Source of the DNA: CAZCFB01 sp964511535
Lineage (GTDB): Bacteria > Myxococcota_A > Polyangia > GCA-2747355 > CAZCFB01
Direction: 5' to 3'
Length of the DNA stretch: 51,193 bases
NCBI GenBank assembly: GCA_964511535.1
Contig: CAZEFW010000051.1
Coordinates: 1 to 51,193, forward strand
Shown here one piece after another: positions 1-8,654 of this stretch; within the stretch, counting starts at the first letter, position 1, and every line of letters starts with the position of its first letter. Both the position numbers and the translations under genes were made by a program. The notes beneath the pieces are model-generated. The model was not told the DNA's origin. It made no database searches and saw nothing but the letters and a program-made list of their open reading frames with translations.

Positions 1-128
1 CGGAGGCGCGTCGCACGGGCACAGCCATTCCGGGAGCCTTGCGCAGCAAGGCGAGGACGGCGGGCTACTCCGCCGGAGGCGCGTCGCACGGGCACAGCCA
101 TTCCGGGAGCCTTGCGCAGCAAGGCGAG
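1..128. repeat. 73-bp-period direct tandem repeat (two copies of a 55-bp core)
   Basis: Bases 1-55 recur without change at 74-128, separated by an 18-base spacer, giving a 73-bp period. Each core holds a perfect hairpin: GCCTTGC, loop GCA, GCAAGGC (first copy 36-52). Further degenerate 'ctccgccggaggc' text follows near 185-198. The array is cut by the window start, so copy number is unknown. No gene is visible in 1-228; the open frame that crosses it on the plus strand is antisense to real genes. Confidence 0.85.
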
Positions 129-205
129 CAGTGAGGCGTTCATCCCGCAAGGGCCGCGGAGCGGGCCGAGGACAGCCGAACGCGCTCCGCCGGAGGCTCT
201 GGTAG

Positions 206-224
206 ACGCGGCCTCTGGCCGCGT
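206..224 (-). terminator. Palindromic GTAGA-family hairpin at a gene 3' end
   Basis: A perfect 8-bp stem (ACGCGGCC / GGCCGCGT) with loop TCT lies four bases beyond the stop codon of the minus-strand gene ending at 229. It belongs to a family with copies at 5287-5299, 20444-20458, 20471-20487 and 20495-20513, all flanked by a GTAGA or TCTAC arm. No U tract follows, so it may act as an mRNA 3'-end stabiliser or attenuator rather than a classical intrinsic terminator. Confidence 0.55.
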
Positions 225-228
225 TCCC

Positions 229-1293
229 TCAAAGCTTCGGTGTCTTGCCCGTGATCTCCACGTAGGCATGGCCGGAGAGCTTCTTGCCGTCGCGGGTGCC
301 GGTCACATCGCACAGGCCCTCCCAGTAAGTGGGCGAGCCCATCCAGCTCTGGCTGAACTCCTGATCCGCCAGCAGCGGGGTGACCGTGGCGTCAAGCTTC
401 AGCTTGGCCGAGGTGATCTTCCAGCCGTGGGAGTAGGTGGTCTTGGTGGCCTTGCTGGTCCAGCTGCCGGTGGGGGTCACCTTGAAGTCCTCCGCCTTGA
501 GCACGGTGGCCTTGCCGTCCTTGCTCACCAGGGTGCCGCCCGAGAAGCCGGGCTTGCCGTCCTCGCGCTTGACGTTGAACAGCATCAGGTCGCTGCCGTC
601 GTCCAGCCGCAGGCTGAACCAGTCCCAGGCGTAGCCGTTGCCGATGGTGCCCCACTGGTGGTCCATCCACACCTTGCCGGTCACGGCCTCGGTCTTGCCG
701 CCGGCGGTGAGGGTGCCGGTGGCCGCCATGTCGGTGTACGAGTAGTAGTAGAACGGCGCGTTGGACCCCACCAGCATCCAGCCCGTGCCGTACTGCAGGG
801 TCACCGGCTTGACCGCCGACAGCGCCAGGTCCAGGGCATAGCCCGGCAGCGCCCCCTTGATATTGTCCTTGCCGGCGTGCCCCTTGATCTCGGTCTTGCC
901 CACCTTGATCCAGAACCCGCCGCCCGCAGGCTGGGTCGGCAGGGCCTCTCCCGTGACCTGCATCTCGCAGGCGTAGGTCTTCTTGACCAGGTCGGTGAAC
1001 GCCAGGTGCACCACGTGGATGTGCTTGCCCGCCACCCGCGGGCGGAAGACGGTCAGCTCGAAGCCGTAGACCCCCTTGGCCTGGGTGGTCAGCCGCCCGG
1101 TGTAGTACCACCACTCCATCTGCTCCTGATGGGGTGCCTCGTCCTCGGGGAACGTGATCGGCTTGACCGCGTCGGCGGCGGCGTCGGCGGCGCCAGCGTC
1201 CCGGGCCAGCTGCGGCTCGGTGTCGTCGGAGCAGGCCAGGGACAGCAGGGCCAGGGCCAGCGCCAGTGCCAGGAGACGTTGAGACTGATTCAT
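229..1293 (-). CDS. Lipoprotein with carotenoid 1,2-hydratase (CrtC)/AttH-like lipocalin domains
   Basis: The 354-residue product begins with a lipoprotein signal (hydrophobic 6-20, SLAC lipobox, Cys21) and a short Asp/Ala-rich linker. The body matches the CrtC/AttH lipocalin-like family: an N-terminal QMEWWYYTGRL segment near residue 58, a central WMDHQWG motif followed by DWFSLRLDDG, and a C-terminal GHAYVEITG motif. Family members include hydroxyneurosporene hydratases, but most bacterial lipoprotein members have no tested activity, so a substrate is not assigned. The ATG overlaps the upstream gene's stop by 4 nt (ATGA), indicating translational coupling in a two-gene operon. A palindromic hairpin follows the stop. 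Location would be periplasmic, membrane-anchored. Confidence 0.85.
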   Translation of the reverse strand: MNQSQRLLALALALALLSLACSDDTEPQLARDAGAADAAADAVKPITFPEDEAPHQEQMEWWYYTGRLTTQAKGVYGFELTVFRPRVAGKHIHVVHLAFTDLVKKTYACEMQVTGEALPTQPAGGGFWIKVGKTEIKGHAGKDNIKGALPGYALDLALSAVKPVTLQYGTGWMLVGSNAPFYYYSYTDMAATGTLTAGGKTEAVTGKVWMDHQWGTIGNGYAWDWFSLRLDDGSDLMLFNVKREDGKPGFSGGTLVSKDGKATVLKAEDFKVTPTGSWTSKATKTTYSHGWKITSAKLKLDATVTPLLADQEFSQSWMGSPTYWEGLCDVTGTRDGKKLSGHAYVEITGKTPKL

Positions 1294-2132
1294 TTTATCG
1301 CCTGTACCCCCCAGGGTGGGGCCGCGTTGGCCAGCCAGCCGACGCGGCACTTGATCTTGATCGGCCGGAACTTCACGCCGGCCTTCTGCGCGGTGATGGT
1401 GTACTGCCCGGGCGGAACGTTGACGAAGATCACCCCTCCGTCGGAGGTGGTGGCCTTGAGCGTGGGCTCCGGGAGCACCTGGGCGTTGAAGTAGATCGGC
1501 CCGTGGGCGGCAGGCAGCGACGGCGAGATGGTTACCGTGGCGCCCGCCTCGCCGTGGGCGCCGGAGTCGTAGACCGACTTGCCGATGCGGGTCACCGTGG
1601 TGGCGATCTGGCAGCTCTTGGACCGGTCCGCCTTGATGCCGGCGATGGCCGCCAGCGCCTTGTAGGTCAGGTGGTTGACCGCCTGGAACGAGAACCGATC
1701 CGCGCCCCCCGCGCTCAGGGTGATGGTGCCGGTCTGCTGGGGCGGGAAGTCCTTGTGCGACAGCACCAGGGTCACCTCGCGGCCCACCTTCAACCCGCCA
1801 AAGACGTAGTGCCCCTTGGCGTCGGAGATGGTGCGGCGGCAGGGCTCCTCCAGCATGGAGACCGCGGCGCCGGAGATGCGCCACGGCTTGCCGAAGAAGT
1901 TGAGCACGTCCCCGCTGACGGTCACGCCGCCAGGCGCGGCGTCGGCGCCCCCGTCGGCGCAGGCAGGGCCGCGGTCGGGCGGGGGCAGATCCACGGCCAG
2001 GTCCCGTCCCATGTCGACGGCGGCGTCCGGGCCGACGACGCTCAAGTCCACGGGTGGTCCCGCGGCATCGTCCGCGCAAGCGCAGGCCATGCCCAACAGC
2101 AGGAACAGGGCGGTACGGTGGGAGCGCAGCAT
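1290..2132 (-). CDS. Lipoprotein with carboxypeptidase-regulatory-like (beta-sandwich) domain
   Basis: This 280-residue protein starts with a hydrophobic signal (residues 7-16) and two candidate lipobox cysteines (17 and 19), followed by an Asp/Pro-rich linker (VDLPPPDRG). Residues about 70-135 resemble a CarboxypepD_reg-type domain: VSGDVLNFFGKP, then a GHYVFGGLKVGREVTL segment. A second similar strand pattern (VNVPPGQYTITAQKAG) lies near the C-terminus. Such domains are structural and usually non-catalytic. It is the first gene of an operon with the CrtC-like lipoprotein (ATGA overlap). It is divergent from the NHL lipoprotein gene, with 76 bp between the starts. I chose the ATG at 2132 because it directly precedes the signal peptide; upstream in-frame sequence is not signal-like. 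Confidence 0.8.
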   Translation of the reverse strand: MLRSHRTALFLLLGMACACADDAAGPPVDLSVVGPDAAVDMGRDLAVDLPPPDRGPACADGGADAAPGGVTVSGDVLNFFGKPWRISGAAVSMLEEPCRRTISDAKGHYVFGGLKVGREVTLVLSHKDFPPQQTGTITLSAGGADRFSFQAVNHLTYKALAAIAGIKADRSKSCQIATTVTRIGKSVYDSGAHGEAGATVTISPSLPAAHGPIYFNAQVLPEPTLKATTSDGGVIFVNVPPGQYTITAQKAGVKFRPIKIKCRVGWLANAAPPWGVQAIK

Positions 2133-2208
2133 GCTGGGCGCAGAGTAGCATGGCCCCAGCACCAGGAAGGTCTTGGCGGGGGCTCCGGGTAGCTGATACC
2201 AAAAGAAG

Positions 2209-3807
2209 ATGAGTTGTGATCTGTTTCGCGCGCCCATGTCGGCGCTAATCTTCGCCGTGTTCCTGTGCGGCTGCTCTCGTGACCTCGACTCCGTGACGCC
2301 GCCCGGGGCTGACCAGGGCGCGGACGGCGGCGGCGCTGACCTGAAGCTCCCTGACGCAGCGCGGGAGGCCGGCGCCGACCAGGCCGTGACGGACCTGCTC
2401 CCCGACGCACCGGCCGCTGATCTGAAGCAGGATCTGCCTGCCGCGGACCTGGCGCCGGACCAGGCCAAGCAGGTGGACCTGGCCAAGCAGGTGGACCTGG
2501 CCAAGCCGGACCTGCCGCCGCCCGACATGCTGCAGACCGACCAGTCCTCCTGCGTCGTCAAGGGCACCACGTGCAACGACGGCGACCCGTGCACCCACAG
2601 CGACACCTGCACCGCCGTGGGCTCCTGCGTGGGCAAGAAGTACTCGTGCAACGACGGGCTGACCTGCACCAAGGACACCTGCCTCAACAAGCCGCCGGGC
2701 AGCGGCGGCTGCAAGTTCGAGCTGGACAGCAAGTCATGCCTCATCAACGGCTTCTGCCAGGCCAGCGGGTACAGCCCCGGCACATGCCAGGTCTGCGACC
2801 CCAGCTTCAGCCAGTACATGTACGCCCCGGCCAAGGGGAGCAAGTGCGTGGTCGACATCGCCGGCAGCTTGCCCGCCTTCAAGGACGGCGACCTGGTCAC
2901 CGCGCGGTTCCAGAACCTGCGGGGCCTGGACGTGGGCAAGGACGGGGCGATCTACGTGGCAGACACGGGCAACCAGCGCATCCGGAAGATCTCCAAGGGC
3001 AAGGTGACCACCATCGCGGGCGAGGGCACCAAGGCGCACCTCAACGGCCCCGCTCTACAGGCCAAGTTCTACGAACCGTGGGACGTGGCCGTGGACGATG
3101 TCTCCGGGGATATCTACGTGGCGCAGTCCGGCGGCAACAGCTCCGGAGAGAAGGCCTTCATCCGGGTGATCAGCGGCGGCAAGGTGGATATCTTCGCCGG
3201 CGGGGGCAAGATTTTCATCGATGACAAGGGCAAGTTCGACTGGAAATTCTGGAACCCCAGGGGTGTGGCCGTGGGCCTGCTGGGCAAGGTCTACGCATCG
3301 GACCGCAAGAACCACCAGATCGTGGAGATCTCGGGCAGCAACATCAAGTCCATCGCCGGGTACCGCAACGCCACCTTCAAGACCGGATACCCGGGCAATA
3401 CCAACGGGGCGGCCGGCGTATCCCGGGTGAACCACCCGCGCGGCCTGAGCGTGGGCCCCAACAACACGGTCTATGTGGCAGACGTGCAAAGCAGCATGGT
3501 GCGCCGTATCAGCGCCGCCAACATCGCCACCACCATCGCCTCCGGGCTGAACGAGCCCCAGGACGTGGCCTACGACGCCAAGACCGGGAGCGTCTACGTG
3601 GCGGTGGCCACGGGCAACCAGATCCTGACCATCGACAAGAACAACAAGACCACCGTGCTGGCAGGCACCGGCGTCGCCGGCCACGCCAACGGCCAGGGGA
3701 CCAAGGCCAAGTTCAGCGACCCCCACGGCGTGGCGGTGGACAAGAACGGCTTCGTCTTCGTTGCCGACCGGGCCAACCACCGGGTCCGGGTGATCAACCC
3801 CAACTAA
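2209..3807 (+). CDS. Lipoprotein with Asp-rich linker, Cys-rich module and NHL-repeat beta-propeller
   Basis: The product is up to 532 residues. The lipobox is LCGC; an internal ATG at 2236 gives the more typical signal peptide (MSALIFAVFLCGC) and may be the true start. An Asp/Ala/Lys linker with a five-residue repeat (LAKQVD twice) follows. Then comes a Cys-rich module of the CNDGDPCTHSDTC kind near residues 122-160. From about 220 to the end are repeats of the NHL type: a GLDVGKDGAIYVADTGNQRIRKI-like strand pattern recurs about every 50-60 residues, with variants such as DVAVDDVSGDIYVAQ and GVAVDKNGFVFVADRANHRV. NHL propellers bind ligands or cleave substrates extracellularly; none is implied here. 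It ends with TAA. Confidence 0.88.
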   Translation: MSCDLFRAPMSALIFAVFLCGCSRDLDSVTPPGADQGADGGGADLKLPDAAREAGADQAVTDLLPDAPAADLKQDLPAADLAPDQAKQVDLAKQVDLAKPDLPPPDMLQTDQSSCVVKGTTCNDGDPCTHSDTCTAVGSCVGKKYSCNDGLTCTKDTCLNKPPGSGGCKFELDSKSCLINGFCQASGYSPGTCQVCDPSFSQYMYAPAKGSKCVVDIAGSLPAFKDGDLVTARFQNLRGLDVGKDGAIYVADTGNQRIRKISKGKVTTIAGEGTKAHLNGPALQAKFYEPWDVAVDDVSGDIYVAQSGGNSSGEKAFIRVISGGKVDIFAGGGKIFIDDKGKFDWKFWNPRGVAVGLLGKVYASDRKNHQIVEISGSNIKSIAGYRNATFKTGYPGNTNGAAGVSRVNHPRGLSVGPNNTVYVADVQSSMVRRISAANIATTIASGLNEPQDVAYDAKTGSVYVAVATGNQILTIDKNNKTTVLAGTGVAGHANGQGTKAKFSDPHGVAVDKNGFVFVADRANHRVRVINPN

Positions 3808-3868
3808 TCCTTAAAATTCCACCGCCGCCATGTAAGATTCTTCCGTTCCAGACGGAGGTGAGGTCCCG

Positions 3869-5257
3869 ATGAGATCCAGCGGCGTGGTCCTGGTGGCGGT
3901 TTGTGTGTTTCTCTCTGGCGGTTTTGCGGGCGCCCAGCCTGCGGAGCAGCCCCCTGGCGAGGCCGCTCCGGCGGAGCAGGCGCCGCCAGAGGGCGACGCC
4001 GGGTCTGCCGGCGAGGGGGATGCAGGGCAGCCTCCCGGCGAGGAAGCGGGTCACCCGCCAGAGGCGGAACCACAGCCCGCCCCTCCCGAACAGGCCCCCG
4101 AGCCGGTCTGGTACTACCGCCAGGGCAGCGAGACCAGGGGGCCGGTGACCGTGGCGGCGCTGACCGAGCTGCTGGAGTAGAAGGGGATCAACGGCGGCAC
4201 GCCCATCACAAGGAAATCCTGGCGCGGCCAGTGGACCTACCCTGGCAACGTGGACCTGTTCACCTCCCAGGTGGTCTGGCACTACAACGACAACGGCACG
4301 CGCAAGGGGCCAGTGAGCACCGAGCGTTTGCGCCAGCTGCAGGTGCTCAAGCTGGTGACGCCCGCCTCGCTGGTGTGGCGCAGCGGCATGGCCAAGTGGG
4401 CGCCGCTCGAGTCCCTGCGCGAGCTCGAGGCGCCGCCGGCCAGCATCGGCGGCCCGGGCATCATCCGCGCCGAGGGCGCCGACGTCCCTGACCCGGGCTC
4501 CGAGCCCGACCCCGCCGCGGGCACGCCGCCCCCGGTGCCCGCCGATTCCCGCCGGCAGGCCGGGGACCCCGAGCCGCGCCCCGAGCCCTCCGATGCCGAG
4601 ATGCGCAAGGAGATAAAGCAGCACCGGGCCGCCGCGCCCGCCCGCCGCTCCAGCATGCGCACCACCGCCCGGCGCATGATGATCATGATCGGCCCCGGCC
4701 TGAGCCTCGGCATCTTCGCCCCGGGTGACGTCAACGACTGGCTCGACGGCAAGTTCGGCTCCTCCACGGTGGAGGGCACGCCCGGCATGTACATCAACTT
4801 CGTGCCGCGCATCTCGGCCGCCTTCTCGCCCATCGAGTACGTGCAGATCCAGGCCGTGGGCGAGATCGGCTGGGGGCCCAAGATGGTCCAGCGCTCAGGC
4901 GGCAGCTCGGACATCTACAGCTTCACCCGCTTCTCCGTGGGCACGGTGGTCACCGGCCACCTGCCGCTGAAGAACTATCGCTACAACCTGTACGGCGGGG
5001 CCGGCTTTCTTTACCACTGGATGTCCTTCGAGGACTTCTCCGGTGACACGCCGGGCGCCAGGGCGGTGCTCGGCTTCCGCATCTACAACCGCACGTTCAC
5101 ACCCGAGATCGTGCTCACCTTCGACTACGCCAGGGCCACCACCGCCATCGAAAACATCGACCCGCACACCGGCATGCCGTCCGTCAGGGACTTCACCCTC
5201 GACTACACGGGCGTCACCATCGGCGCCAACTTCCACTTCAACCTGTTCAACAAGTAG
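3869..5257 (+). CDS. Interrupted gene: secreted protein with two GYF_2 domains and a C-terminal outer-membrane beta-barrel-like domain; in-frame TAG at codon 104
   Basis: One reading frame runs from the ATG at 3869 (GGAGG ribosome site just upstream) to TAG at 5255-5257, broken only by TAG at 4178-4180. Before the stop: signal peptide (1-25, FAGAQ cleavage), a Pro/Glu/Gly-rich linker, and the first half of a GYF_2-like domain (VWYYRQGSETRGPVTV). After it: the rest of that domain (TPITRKSWRGQW), a complete second copy (VWHYNDNGTRKGPVS to WAPL), another linker, and about 190 residues with alternating hydrophobic strands and YGGAGFLYHW and FHFNLF motifs like an OmpA/OprF-type barrel. The stop splits a domain, so the two halves are not independent genes. 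Mutation, sequencing error or amber readthrough (Gln from CAG would be one change) are all possible. Confidence 0.75.
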
Positions 5258-5286
5258 GCGAGGCCTCCTGCCGCGTGTTTTGCAAT

Positions 5287-5299
5287 CGGCGAGACGCCG
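5287..5299 (-). terminator. GTAGA-family palindrome overlapping the sulfotransferase stop region
   Basis: CGGCG-AGA-CGCCG (5287-5299) is followed by CTTCTAC. On the minus strand this reads GTAGAAGCGGCGTCTCGCCG, and its TAG (5305-5303) is the stop codon of the sulfotransferase gene. It also separates that gene from the convergent gene ending at 5257. Confidence 0.5.
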
Positions 5300-5302
5300 C
5301 TT

Positions 5303-6385
5303 CTACCCGGACTCCGACATCAGGTCCGGCAGGGCCGCGCGGATCAGCTCCTGCTGCTCCGGGGTCAGCTCGTGGCGGTTCTTCTGGTAGTCGCGATGCT
5401 GCTCCACGAATTCCTGGACCGCCCGGTCCAGCTCGTGGGTGTAGTCGAGGCCGATCTGGTGGTACGCGGCGCGCAGGGCGCCGCGGGGGCGAAGCTCCAG
5501 ATCCTCGAAGCGGAGCCGGGCCACCCGCCGGGGGGGTAAGGCGTCGAGGTCGGCCTCCAGCTTGCGCGTCAGCTGGCCGTACAGCGCCACCACCTCCTCG
5601 AAGGACGGCGCGCGCCCGCCCGCGCGCAGGGCGTTGTCCCGCGCCATGATGCGCCACATGCGCACCGTCGACGGGATGACGGCCATGGGGTCGCGGCGGA
5701 TGTGCAGAAACTTCGCGCCGGGAAATAGCCGCAGCAGGGTGGAGATTCGCAGGGCGTGGAACGGGTTCTTGAGCACCACCCGCCGCCCGCCGGCCTGAAG
5801 CTGCAGGCGGGTGACGAAGCGCACCAGCGCCCGCTCCCAGAGGCGGCGCTGCTCTGGCGCGTCGGGCAGGAAGGTCTCGTCTCCGGCCAGGAAGTGATCA
5901 TCACCGCGGGGGAACACCAGCCGCGTCAAGGGCGAGTCGCCGGTGAGCCGGTACAGCGCGTACTCGTCCTCCTGGGGCTCGTCGAAGCCGACGCGCACGT
6001 TGTCCATGGGCCGGGTGCCGCGCATGGCCGGGCCGAGCAGCGGCTCGGCGTAGGGCCGGCTGGACAGGAAGCTGTCCGGCATGGCGACCTGGAACATGGT
6101 GGGGCAAGTCAGGGCCGGGTCCCGGGCCATGAGCTGGTGCAAGATCGTGGTGCCGGTGCGCCAGTGGCTGGGGATGATCACCGGATCCAGGGCAGCGGGC
6201 GCCGCGTCCACGGCATCGCCGGTGCGCCTGCGCTCCAGCCGGGCCATGAGCGAGGCCCAGGTGGCCGCCTGGCTGCAGTACGCCAGCCGCGACAGGTAGC
6301 GCGGCGCGGGGGTCACGCCGTGCCGCGCCACCAGGCGGGCCAGCACCCCGGCGCGCATGCCGAGGGTCAGGTAGGCCGGCTTCAT
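5303..6385 (-). CDS. Sulfotransferase family protein (PAPS-dependent)
   Basis: At 360 residues this fits the Sulfotransfer_3 family, which transfers sulfate from 3'-phosphoadenosine-5'-phosphosulfate to a hydroxyl. The 5'-phosphosulfate loop is visible at residues 72-80 (PSHWRTGTT), and the 3'-phosphate segment is FLHIRRDPMAVIPS in the C-terminal half. No signal peptide is present, so the enzyme is cytosolic or membrane-peripheral. It is the last gene of a nine-gene operon; its ATG overlaps the preceding enoyl-hydratase stop (ATGA). The position suggests a tailoring step that sulfates the product of the acyl-chain enzymes encoded upstream. That role is inferred from context only. The TAG stop lies inside a palindromic repeat. 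Confidence 0.88.
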   Translation of the reverse strand: MKPAYLTLGMRAGVLARLVARHGVTPAPRYLSRLAYCSQAATWASLMARLERRRTGDAVDAAPAALDPVIIPSHWRTGTTILHQLMARDPALTCPTMFQVAMPDSFLSSRPYAEPLLGPAMRGTRPMDNVRVGFDEPQEDEYALYRLTGDSPLTRLVFPRGDDHFLAGDETFLPDAPEQRRLWERALVRFVTRLQLQAGGRRVVLKNPFHALRISTLLRLFPGAKFLHIRRDPMAVIPSTVRMWRIMARDNALRAGGRAPSFEEVVALYGQLTRKLEADLDALPPRRVARLRFEDLELRPRGALRAAYHQIGLDYTHELDRAVQEFVEQHRDYQKNRHELTPEQQELIRAALPDLMSESG

Positions 6386-7560
6386 CAGGGGGCCTCCTGC
6401 CGGGCCATGCGCGCGGCGGCGGCGGCCAGCTCCCGGCGGGGCAGCACCGCGTCCACCAGTCCCAGGTCATACGCCTCGGAGGCCATGACCGAGCGGCCGC
6501 TCAGGATCAACTCCAGGGCGCGCCTCCGGCCCAGCAGGCGAGAGAGGCGCACCGTGCCGCCGCAGCCGGGCATCAACCCGTACTGGGCCTCGGGCAGGGC
6601 GAGCACCGCGTTGTCCGCCGCGAACCGGTGCTTGCAGGCCAGCGCCAGCTCCAGGCCGCTGCCGAGGCAGCAGCCGCTCACCGCCGCCACCGACGGGAAC
6701 GCCAGCCCGGCCAGGTTCTGAAAGGTGCGGATGTTGTCGGCCAGGAAGAGCCGCACGCGGCTGTCCCGCTCCGCCGACAGGCGGCGGCCCAGCTCCTCCA
6801 GGTCTGCCCCGGAGGAGAAATGGCGCGCTGCTCCCCGGATCACCAGCCCGGCCGGCGCCGGCCCGGCCCGCAGCGCCCGCATGGCCACGGCGAGCTGGCC
6901 GAAGAACAGGTCGGTCATCTCGTTGCGCGGCGGGTCGTCCAGCAGCAGGGTGGCCAGGTCGCTGTCCCGCTCCACCCGCAGCAGCTCCGCGCCCCCGGGC
7001 TGGGGCGGCGGGAAGTTGCCCCAGCCGCTGCCGCCGCCGGCCGCCGTGGCCAGCTGGCCTTCTCCCACACGGGGCGAGGTGGGCCCGGCCTCCGCCTGGC
7101 GAGCGGGGCCGAAGCGTCGCCGGGCCAGGGTAAGGAATCGATCGGCCTCGCGGTCCAGGGCGCGCTCGGTGGACAGGACCAGGGCGTCATCCACCGCCCC
7201 GAGGATCGCCTCGACCTGGGCCTCGTCCCGTCCGCTCACGAGCCGGGCCACCAGGGCGTCTCCCTCCGCGCGCAGCCCCTCGACCGGGTGGACGCCGTCC
7301 AGCAGCCCCAGACTCTGCGCCACGGCGGCGGGCATGGGCCCCGATGCGTCGATGCCCGCCAGCGCCGCGGCCAGGGTCGGCTCCTGCCGCTCCAGCGCCG
7401 GGGTCACCGGCCAGCGACCGCGCGGGTCGAGCCTCGCGCCCGGAGAGGCCAGCCGGTGCGGGCAGGCCAGGGCGCGCTCCAGCTCCTGGCCCGCGCAGGG
7501 GCCATCCCCCAGCAGGGCCACGAGCGGTCCGCTCGAGTTGAATGTGATCAGATCCAGCAC
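6385..7560 (-). CDS. Enoyl-CoA hydratase/isomerase (crotonase) family with a ~190-residue N-terminal extension
   Basis: The 391-residue product has a crotonase fold from about residue 192 onward. It includes an oxyanion loop HFSSGADLEEL (248-257) and both catalytic glutamates of hydratases (Glu304 in SGLELA and Glu324 in LPEAQYG). It is therefore likely hydratase-competent and could dehydrate 3-hydroxyacyl chains. Residues 1-190 are not recognised and end in a Gly/Pro-rich linker (GGGSGWGNFPPPQPGG), so this is a fusion or a family-specific extension. I chose GTG at 7560: it lies four bases after the dehydrogenase stop, and upstream in-frame text is a shadow of that gene. It is coupled to the sulfotransferase by an ATGA overlap. 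Confidence 0.85.
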   Translation of the reverse strand: MLDLITFNSSGPLVALLGDGPCAGQELERALACPHRLASPGARLDPRGRWPVTPALERQEPTLAAALAGIDASGPMPAAVAQSLGLLDGVHPVEGLRAEGDALVARLVSGRDEAQVEAILGAVDDALVLSTERALDREADRFLTLARRRFGPARQAEAGPTSPRVGEGQLATAAGGGSGWGNFPPPQPGGAELLRVERDSDLATLLLDDPPRNEMTDLFFGQLAVAMRALRAGPAPAGLVIRGAARHFSSGADLEELGRRLSAERDSRVRLFLADNIRTFQNLAGLAFPSVAAVSGCCLGSGLELALACKHRFAADNAVLALPEAQYGLMPGCGGTVRLSRLLGRRRALELILSGRSVMASEAYDLGLVDAVLPRRELAAAAARMARQEAP

Positions 7561-7564
7561 CGCC

Positions 7565-8653
7565 CTAAATAAATAGCCCCGCCGGGTCCGCGTCAACGCG
7601 GAAGTAGGGCAGCCGGGCGGCGGCCTCCAGCGCGGCCGGGCCGAGGCGCGCCTCCTCCTGCGCCAGGGTGGCCTCTGCGCCGAACACCCTCGCCAGCGCG
7701 TCATCGAGGTCCTTTGCCTCGATCAGGGCCAACTCCACCGCGCGCCGGCAGGTCACGCACAGCAGCGCGGGCCACTGCTCCGCAGGGGCCGGCGACCGCT
7801 CCGGGAGGGGATCCCAGGTCCCGGTCTCGCCCGGCAGCGGGCCCCAGGTCAGCCGCTCGCCGGCCAGCAGCCCCGCGCCGCTCTTGATGCCCCGCCGGCC
7901 CTGGGCTCGCGCGATGCCCACCGCGCGCAGCAGCGGCGCGTGGGCGCGGCAGGCGTCGCCGTTCATCCGGTTCATGTAGCTCACCACCGCCGCGTGGACC
8001 ACATCCAGGCCCACGCTGTCCATCAGGCCGAGCTGCCCCACCGGGCAGAGCGGCGAGGCCGCAGACTGCTCGTCCACCCGCGCCGGCTCCGCGCCGGTCA
8101 TCAACTCCCGCGTGACCTCGCTCTGCAGCGGCAGCAGCAGGCGGTTGAGCAAGAAGGCGCTCCTCCGGTTCTGCACCAGCACCCGCAGGCCGAGCCCCTG
8201 CAGCAGGGCGACGAGGTCCTGCGCGCGTCGCCCCCGCGCTCCGGGCACCAGCTCCACCATGGCCGTCAGCTCCAGCGGGTAGAAGAAGTGGGCCACGTCC
8301 AGCCGCGGGTGCAGCTCGTCGGGCAGCAGGGAGGAGGTGGTGGAGAGCAGCCCCGGCGCCGGCCCGGGCAGCGCCGCCTCCAGCGTCGCCAGCAGCGCAA
8401 CCTTGGCCTCGCGGTCCTCCTGCACCGCCTCGAGCACCAGGTCCACCCGGGGCAGCGGATCGTCCGGCCCGAACATGCCGAGCGAGGCGTCGGCCGGCAG
8501 CTTCTTCAGCCGCCGGCCCAGCCAGCGCGCCGCCCGCGTCAGGCGCTCGCCGTCCCGCGACAGCCAGCCCACCTGCCAGCCGTTGCGGGCGAAGTGCAGG
8601 CCCACGTTGCGGCCCATCTTGCCAGCCCCGGCCACCAGCAACCGGCCGCTCAT
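7565..8653 (-). CDS. 3-hydroxyacyl-CoA dehydrogenase family protein
   Basis: The 362 residues contain an N-terminal Rossmann fold (GAGKMG, 9-14), the LVLEAV segment (Glu75), and the catalytic histidine motif AHFFYP (His122; usual form HFFNP). These are followed by a C-terminal helical domain with LLPLQSEVTREL and a CPVGQLGLMDSVGLD segment like the GPF-DxxGLD of the family. Known members oxidise or reduce the 3-hydroxyl of acyl-CoAs with NAD. In this operon, which has no FabG-type reductase, it could supply the beta-keto reduction step. That is an inference. The ATG begins one base after the acyltransferase stop codon. Confidence 0.9.
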   Translation of the reverse strand: MSGRLLVAGAGKMGRNVGLHFARNGWQVGWLSRDGERLTRAARWLGRRLKKLPADASLGMFGPDDPLPRVDLVLEAVQEDREAKVALLATLEAALPGPAPGLLSTTSSLLPDELHPRLDVAHFFYPLELTAMVELVPGARGRRAQDLVALLQGLGLRVLVQNRRSAFLLNRLLLPLQSEVTRELMTGAEPARVDEQSAASPLCPVGQLGLMDSVGLDVVHAAVVSYMNRMNGDACRAHAPLLRAVGIARAQGRRGIKSGAGLLAGERLTWGPLPGETGTWDPLPERSPAPAEQWPALLCVTCRRAVELALIEAKDLDDALARVFGAEATLAQEEARLGPAALEAAARLPYFRVDADPAGLFI

Positions 8654-8654
8654 G

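Noticed and set aside
112..1494. Plus-strand open frame over the CrtC-like lipoprotein
   Set aside because: Antisense shadow; the opposite strand has signal peptide, lipobox and family motifs.
4178..4180. Pyrrolysine decoding of the in-frame TAG
   Set aside because: TAG ends many ordinary genes here, no pyl genes are visible, and the context is not a methylamine methyltransferase.
4250..5257. Independent gene starting at GTG 4250
   Set aside because: It would begin inside a GYF_2 domain whose first half lies upstream in the same frame; the unit is better read as one interrupted gene.
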